DNA of 64,000 nucleotides from Gillisella vitis (GTDB lineage Bacteria > Pseudomonadota > Alphaproteobacteria > Rhizobiales > Rhizobiaceae): NCBI RefSeq assembly GCF_001541345.2, contig NZ_LMVL02000003.1:868001-932000 (forward strand), given 5' to 3'. The notes under the pieces were generated by a model that saw nothing but the letters and a program-made list of their open reading frames with translations, did no database searches and had not been told where the DNA came from. Numbering within the stretch: position 1 is the first letter of the stretch; every line of letters begins with the position of its first letter. Made by a program: the position numbers and the translations under genes. Below, piece after piece: positions 59,276 through 64,000 of the stretch.

Positions 59276-61243
59276 TTAAAACTCTTCCCAGCTGTCCTGC
59301 TTGGCTACGGTATTCATGCCGAGTGCCTTGGCGACCTGACCGACCATGCGGCGGGCGGGTGACGCGACAGGCCTTTGCCCGGCGCTGGCTGGAACAGGAC
59401 CAGCGGATCTGCCTCCAGAAGGGGCGGCATTGGCCACCAAGCCTGAAGAACCGGAACCGATTTGGAACTGACCGACCAGATGGCGCAGCTTTTCCGCTTC
59501 ATTGGCCAGCGACGAGCTAGCGGCAGTGGCTTCTTCCACCATGGCGGCATTCTGCTGGGTCACCTGGTCCATCTGGTTGACGGCGATATTGACCTCGGAA
59601 AGTCCGACGGACTGTTCGCGCGCCGAAATGGCGATGGCGTCGAGTTGACCATTGATGGCAACGACATGGCCTTCGATAATCTTGAGGACATCACCTGTTG
59701 CGGTCACCAACTTGACGCCGTTTTCAACTTCGCTGGCGGAATTTCGGATCAGGTCCTTGATTTCCTTGGCAGCCTGGGCGGAGCGCTGGGCAAGTTCGCG
59801 CACTTCCTGGGCGACCACGGCAAAGCCCTTACCAGCCTCACCTGCCCGCGCCGCTTCCACACCGGCATTCAGCGCCAGAAGATTGGTCTGGAAGGCGATT
59901 TCATCGATCACGCCGATAATGTTGGAGATCTGGCTGGACGACTGCTCGATCCGCTGCATGGCGTTGACGGCATTCGAGACCACTTCGCCGGATTGCCGGG
60001 CCGACTGATTGGCCTGGATGGCCATCGCCCGGGCCTCTTCCGCACGCTTGGAGGAATTGGAGACATTGGTGGTGATCTGATCCAATGCGGCGGCGGTTTC
60101 TTCCAGCGAGGCTGCCTGTTGTTCGGTACGTTTCGACAGGTCGTTGGCGCTCTGGCTCACTTCTCGCGAACCGCTGTCAATCGAACTGGTCGAGATGGCA
60201 ACGGACGACATCGTGTCCCGCAATTGCTCAACCGTGCTGTTGAAGTCGGTACGCAAACCTTCGAATTCCGTGGCAAATTTCTGGGTAAGCTGGAACGTCA
60301 AATCCCCAGCCGAAAGCCGCTTCAAGCCTTCCGCAAGTCCAGACGTTGCCTGAGCCATTTCGGCGGCCCGCTTGGCATCGGCCTCAGCCACCCGCTGGCG
60401 TTCCTCTTCGCTCATGTCACGGGCAGCCGCAGCCTGTTTTTCCAGCTCACGAGCGGCAAGGCCGTTATCCTTGAAGATCTGCACGGCGCGCGCCATGACA
60501 CCGATTTCATCGCGACGATCGACACCATCAACCACTGCCGAAAGATCGCCACCGGACAGGATATCCATCTTGGTGGCCAGAACGCGGATCGGCACAACCA
60601 TCCAGGCGCGGATGGCGAAAAAGCCAATTGCCAAAACGAGAACCAAACCTCCCAGCACACCAACCACAGTCATCGTCACCGTGCTATTGGTCATATCGGT
60701 AAGGTCGTTACTTTCTGCGTCCGCAGCCTTGCCGATCGCCGTTACCGCTGCGGTAAAGCGGGGAGAAAGTTTTGCAAATTCAGGCTGGCATTCCCTCAGA
60801 AAAATCGCCTGGGAATTGGCAACCTGTTCATCACTGATGGCGGTTTTGCCCGCTTGCAATGCATTGGCGCAGGCTTGGTCGAAAATTCTCAAACCATCCG
60901 TTTTCAGGGAAGAAATTTCACTATTGTCCGGCAGCGCCTTTAATGCCGTGTCCATGAAGGTCACGAAAGAATTACGCCCAGTCTCAAACTCCTTTGCAGC
61001 CGACTGGCTAAGCTCAGGTGTGCGGGAAAGAACGACATCACTAAGCGAGGCCCGGACGCTTTGCATCGAACGATTGGCGCGCGCCAGATAAAGCGAAGCA
61101 GCAGATTCCTGCTCCAACAAACCGCTATAGGCAGCGTCGATCGATTTCAGCTTCGCTCCAGAATAGGCGGCAATGCCGAGAGTAAATAACCCGAACAACG
61201 CCATGATCGACAGAAATTTCCCGATGATTGGTAGGTTTTTCAT
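59276..61243 (-). CDS. Methyl-accepting chemotaxis protein with CheR/CheB docking tail
   Basis: 655 residues from the ATG at 61243, with GAGG 8 bp upstream; longer versions add an unrelated stretch. Two membrane helices ([24 protein letters not shown] and [25 protein letters not shown]) flank a periplasmic helical domain. HAMP and linker regions precede the signalling tip, [45 protein letters not shown]. The end, SWEEF, fits the xWxxF pentapeptide that binds CheR/CheB, so this receptor can organise adaptation of others. Confidence 0.96.
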   Translation of the reverse strand: MKNLPIIGKFLSIMALFGLFTLGIAAYSGAKLKSIDAAYSGLLEQESAASLYLARANRSMQSVRASLSDVVLSRTPELSQSAAKEFETGRNSFVTFMDTALKALPDNSEISSLKTDGLRIFDQACANALQAGKTAISDEQVANSQAIFLRECQPEFAKLSPRFTAAVTAIGKAADAESNDLTDMTNSTVTMTVVGVLGGLVLVLAIGFFAIRAWMVVPIRVLATKMDILSGGDLSAVVDGVDRRDEIGVMARAVQIFKDNGLAARELEKQAAAARDMSEEERQRVAEADAKRAAEMAQATSGLAEGLKRLSAGDLTFQLTQKFATEFEGLRTDFNSTVEQLRDTMSSVAISTSSIDSGSREVSQSANDLSKRTEQQAASLEETAAALDQITTNVSNSSKRAEEARAMAIQANQSARQSGEVVSNAVNAMQRIEQSSSQISNIIGVIDEIAFQTNLLALNAGVEAARAGEAGKGFAVVAQEVRELAQRSAQAAKEIKDLIRNSASEVENGVKLVTATGDVLKIIEGHVVAINGQLDAIAISAREQSVGLSEVNIAVNQMDQVTQQNAAMVEEATAASSSLANEAEKLRHLVGQFQIGSGSSGLVANAAPSGGRSAGPVPASAGQRPVASPARRMVGQVAKALGMNTVAKQDSWEEF

Positions 61244-61528
61244 TTCATTGCCTCGTAACTCAAGGTGGCTCGACCTTCGAGTACATGTGGGGGTAAATTT
61301 TTGGCGCGCCGAACCGGCTCCAGTCCTCGCCAAACCGCACAGAATGATCGGTCTGCAACGGCCAGCTGCTCCGGCGGTACCCGTAGAAACTAGCCGGTAA
61401 AATCTAATTTTTAGTGAAGTCTAATTTTCTTATGCTTAAAATTAAGACCGCAGTGGGACACAAGCAGCGAGCCGCGGAAAACAGCGACAAAAAGAGCACC
61501 GGGAATAAAGGACACAGTCCGTTGTTGG

Positions 61529-61613
61529 TGGTGCGGACGACGGGGGTCGAACCCGTACAGATTGCTCCGAGGGATTTTAAGTCCCTTGCGTCTACCAGTT
61601 TCGCCACGTCCGC
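61529..61613 (-). tRNA. tRNA-Leu (anticodon UAA)
   Basis: The minus strand folds as a class II tRNA: acceptor GCGGACG/CGTCCGC, anticodon stem AGGGA/TCCCT with loop CTTAAAA (anticodon UAA), a variable arm, the T-arm with GGTTCGACCCC, discriminator A, and an encoded CCA (complement of 61529-61531). It reads UUA and probably UUG leucine codons. Confidence 0.97.
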
Positions 61614-61671
61614 GTAAGCAGCGTTTTCAACGACCTGAGGCGGAATTGCAAGAGGGCGTTTCAGATATTCC

Positions 61672-61712
61672 CTAGAGTCTGTCTGGTTCAATCCGAACCT
61701 GACAGACTCTAG
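61672..61712. repeat. Long imperfect palindrome (intergenic repeat-like)
   Basis: An 18-bp arm (61672-61689) pairs with 61695-61712 around AATCC, with one mismatch in 18. There is no T-run. It sits between tRNA-Leu and the cheW terminator. It resembles the short intergenic palindromes dispersed in Rhizobiaceae genomes, but I see only one copy here. Confidence 0.6.
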
Positions 61713-61740
61713 CAGAATGTTCGTGTCCGCCCGGTCACAC

Positions 61741-61770
61741 AAAAAACCCCAGACCGAAGCCGGCCCAGGG
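61741..61770 (-). terminator. Rho-independent terminator of cheW
   Basis: On the minus strand, CCCTGGGCCG pairs with CGGTCTGGGG (three wobbles) over GCTT, followed by TTTTTT. It lies about 60 bp after the cheW stop. Confidence 0.75.
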
Positions 61771-61831
61771 TGATTGTTGAAGTGCATCAAGGTTGGAAGA
61801 CGAATATCAACGTTATCAAGAACGTTCGATA

Positions 61832-62305
61832 TTAAACCGCCATGCCCCAGTCGTCTGCGTCATCGACGCCGAACATGCGCTCAAGGTTGAGGAAGCAAAT
61901 CATGCTTTCGCCCTGGGCAATGATGCCGTCGGAAAAGGCCGCGCTTGGCCCTGCTGCCTGAGGCAAGGGCTGCAAGCGATCGGCGGGGATGGTCAAGATG
62001 TCGGAAACGCCGTCCACCAGTAGACCGACGGTCACGCCATTGACATCAGCAACGACCACGGCGCTGCGCTGGTTGACCTCGGAATTAGCCATACCAAGCT
62101 TGACGGCCAGATCCACGATCGGAATGACCGTGCCGCGCAGATTCATCACGCCCAGCACTTCGTAAGGCGCATGGGGGAGCGGGGTAACCGTGGCCCAACC
62201 GCGAATTTCACGAATGGACGTGGTTTTAACGCAAAATTCCTGCGCATGAAGCCGGAAAGCAATGATCTCCAGAGAGCCCGCTTGCACCAGATGCGATGTG
62301 GTCAT
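61832..62305 (-). CDS. cheW: Chemotaxis scaffold protein CheW
   Basis: 157 residues from the ATG at 62305, with GGGAG upstream. CheW links receptors to the CheA kinase. Family segments are IIAFRLHAQEFCVKTTSIREIRG, VLGVMNLRGTVIPIVDLAVKLG (the NLRG core) and VGLLVDGVSDILTIPAD. No cheA or other che genes are adjacent, so this is an orphan copy near, though separated from, the chemoreceptor. Confidence 0.95.
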   Translation of the reverse strand: MTTSHLVQAGSLEIIAFRLHAQEFCVKTTSIREIRGWATVTPLPHAPYEVLGVMNLRGTVIPIVDLAVKLGMANSEVNQRSAVVVADVNGVTVGLLVDGVSDILTIPADRLQPLPQAAGPSAAFSDGIIAQGESMICFLNLERMFGVDDADDWGMAV

Positions 62306-62820
62306 CAAATTTTCTCCCAGCTTTCATAGGTTTGGGACAGTATTTTAGCATATACGTCCTTAAATCGCTGCCGATCCAGACACACACGTGCAATGCAAGC
62401 CTCTGCACCGTGAACCGCCCGACTTGCAATCTATGCCGTAATCCTGCCAGCCTTCGATTGTGCCTCTGCCAGCCACACGTGGCCACTTTGGATTCCTTGA
62501 TCAGAAACATAGTTGATGCGTCTTAACCGTTAGTGAATTCAAATATAAATTCTGGGAGGAAAGCACAGCACACCACAACCGCCGCACCGAAATACCCGAC
62601 AAGCATTTGAATTATATAAATTATTTCAATAAAATTGCTTTTGGGCCAAAATATCGATTTTAAAAACCGATTTCCATATCCAAGCATCGCGCTGGATAAT
62701 GCCAAGGCTCAGAAGTGTGAACCACATCATCGCCTTGAATAAATCTCAAATAGATCAAAGACTTGGGATATTCGGCGATGGAATACGACGAATCATTTTC
62801 ATTGGCTGTTCGGACAAGGC
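62306..62820. other. 515-bp intergenic region, AT-rich in its second half
   Basis: Holds the cheW promoter side (62306-62520) and an AT-rich block (62525-62780). A 60-codon minus-strand frame at 62523-62705 has a hydrophobic core but starts at a TTG without a ribosome site, so I do not call it. No terminator for the DUF1489 gene lies here, because that gene reads away from it. Confidence 0.45.
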
Positions 62821-63258
62821 CTATAGCAATCCGAGCTCGGCCAGTTCACGCTTCAAGTCGTCGGGCATATCATCCAGGCCCGCACCGCCAGCCGAAAGAT
62901 CGCGCGGGGCATCTTTGGGGTCCAGATAGCGCCATCCCTGAAACGGGCGGCGTGGCGCTGGGGTGGTTTCGATGACTTCGGGGCCAAGCACCAGTTCGCA
63001 GCGGTTGATTCCGTCCGCACCGGTGACGCTGACAATGTCCAGCAGAGGCTGGCGTGCCGCCACCTGGCCCTTGATAATCCAGTAGAGCGAACCGCCATCC
63101 AGCAATTCCTCAACCCGTTTTGGCATCATCCGGGTGACATGCGAACTTTGCGGCGGCAGTCCAGCCGACATTGCCACCAGGGCGCGTTCCGCGACCCAGT
63201 GCTTAAGATCGTCGATGCTATCAGCCCCGACACAGAGTTTGATGAGATTGAGCGCCAT
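62821..63258 (-). CDS. DUF1489 conserved alphaproteobacterial protein
   Basis: 145 residues from the ATG at 63258 (MALNLIKLCVGADSIDDL). The DUF1489 pattern includes LYWIIKGQVAARQPLLDI and a Trp in PFQGWRYL. Function unknown. It follows sdaA by 46 bp on the same strand and may be co-transcribed. Confidence 0.82.
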   Translation of the reverse strand: MALNLIKLCVGADSIDDLKHWVAERALVAMSAGLPPQSSHVTRMMPKRVEELLDGGSLYWIIKGQVAARQPLLDIVSVTGADGINRCELVLGPEVIETTPAPRRPFQGWRYLDPKDAPRDLSAGGAGLDDMPDDLKRELAELGLL

Positions 63259-63303
63259 GGGTTTTGCAGATAGACCTTTCAGGCAGCAGGTCAAGCGGCT
63301 CGG

Positions 63304-64000
63304 CTAACATTCAACCACATTGACGGCCAGGCCACCGAGCGAAGTTTCTTTATATTTCTCACTCATGTCGTTGCCGGTCTGGCGCATGGTCTCGATACAA
63401 GCGTCGAGCGGCACGAAATGGCTGCCATCACCCTTGATGGCCAACGATGCCGCCGTCACCGCCTTGACCGCGCCCAGCGCATTGCGCTCGATGCAGGGCA
63501 CCTGCACCAGACCCGCCACGGGATCGCAGGTCATGCCGAGATGATGTTCCAGCGCGATTTCGGCAGCATTTTCGATCTGCTCCGGGCTGCCGCCCATCAC
63601 CGCCGCCAATCCGGCCGCCGCCATGGCCGCTGCCGAACCCACCTCCCCCTGGCACCCCACTTCGGCACCGGAAATCGAGGCATTATGCTTGATGATTCCG
63701 CCAATGGCCGCTGCCGTCAGCAGATAGTCACGGATGCCTTCCTGATCGGCATCAGGGTGAAAATGCAGGTAATAGCGGATCGTCGCAGGCACGACGCCTG
63801 CTGCCCCATTGGTCGGCGCCGTCACCACCCTGCCGCCAGCGGCATTTTCCTCGTTGACGGCCATGGCATAAACGGACAGCCAGTCATTGGCGAGCAGCGG
63901 GTTCTGGCGGTTGGAGCGCCATTCTTCCTGGAGCTTGTCATGGATGTAACGGGCGCGGCGCTTGACTTTCAACCCACCAGGCAGTTCGCCCTCACCCCGC
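63304..64000 (-). CDS. sdaA: L-serine dehydratase (iron-sulfur type), partial at N-terminus
   Basis: The frame is open to the right edge, giving about 231 C-terminal residues of a protein normally near 460. It deaminates L-serine to pyruvate using a [4Fe-4S] cluster. Visible parts are [54 protein letters not shown] with a cluster Cys, and [26 protein letters not shown] with two more. It ends VNVVEC. Confidence 0.93.
   Translation of the reverse strand, partial: RGEGELPGGLKVKRRARYIHDKLQEEWRSNRQNPLLANDWLSVYAMAVNEENAAGGRVVTAPTNGAAGVVPATIRYYLHFHPDADQEGIRDYLLTAAAIGGIIKHNASISGAEVGCQGEVGSAAAMAAAGLAAVMGGSPEQIENAAEIALEHHLGMTCDPVAGLVQVPCIERNALGAVKAVTAASLAIKGDGSHFVPLDACIETMRQTGNDMSEKYKETSLGGLAVNVVEC

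Noticed and set aside
61529..61613. tRNA-Leu as an integration (att) site for a genomic island
   Set aside because: Flanks are ordinary genes, with no integrase and no repeat of the tRNA 3' end in the window.
62523..62705. 60-codon hydrophobic minus-strand frame
   Set aside because: It starts at a TTG without a Shine-Dalgarno sequence in an AT-rich gap, and looks like chance.

Overview
The window reads as a chromosomal segment of an alphaproteobacterium of the family Rhizobiaceae, most like the Agrobacterium/Allorhizobium group. The evidence is the aapJQMP general amino-acid transporter, recA and lexA with rhizobial-type SOS operators, a class II (B12-dependent) ribonucleotide reductase, a trpD-trpC-moaC-moeA chain, DUF1127 miniproteins and MCP/CheW chemotaxis genes. 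Gene density is high. Most genes are housekeeping or transport genes, with a few accessory patches.

Layout. 1-1160: MetC-like lyase, running off the left edge. 1599-5995: aapJQMP operon. 6152-10280: amidase and alaS. 10450-11538: recA, divergent from psuK-psuG (11785-13670). 14060-14779: lexA, convergent with comEC (14760-19166), which is split by a 1.36-kb IS1111-group element. 19475-20764: gltA. 20962-26406: ppiD-trpD-trpC-moaC-moeA. 26481-27185: PAP2 phosphatase; cobQ follows on the other strand. 29208-32375: quaternary-amine (glycine betaine/choline type) ABC transporter. 32467-35996: GT2-like protein, a small unknown protein and a TPR/OGT-type glycosyltransferase. 36016-38321: DUF2233 protein, two very small membrane/secreted proteins and a formyltransferase-fold protein. 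38338-42671: cytochrome P450, LysR regulator, two DUF1127 proteins and a GlxA/AraC regulator. 42980-47702: six-gene unrecognised cluster (glycosyltransferase-like protein, GDPD-fold protein, HAD phosphatase, fused double nucleotidyltransferase, degenerate nucleotidyltransferase-like protein). 47885-48838: accessory signal peptidase I. 48968-52738: nrdJ. 53541-62305: two chemoreceptors and cheW, interspersed with LysE, gpt, a tandem Usp, a CinA-N protein and tRNA-Leu(UAA). 62821-64000: DUF1489 protein and L-serine dehydratase, running off the right edge.

How the parts work together. The Aap and betaine-type transporters supply nitrogen and osmolytes. recA and lexA each carry operator-like sequences and form an SOS core. 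moaC/moeA are tail-coupled to tryptophan genes. cobQ makes the B12 skeleton that nrdJ consumes, although the two are 20 kb apart.

The most notable observations are two. First, the noncoding end of the IS1111-type element contains four short blocks that match, in consistent order and orientation, both halves of its target and both of its own ends, as expected of a bridge/seeker RNA. Second, the 43-47.7 kb cluster contains three nucleotidyltransferase modules, two of which have lost the nucleotide-binding loop; it is a candidate for an undescribed phosphate-containing surface-glycan pathway. All family assignments were made by reading motifs, not by database search.
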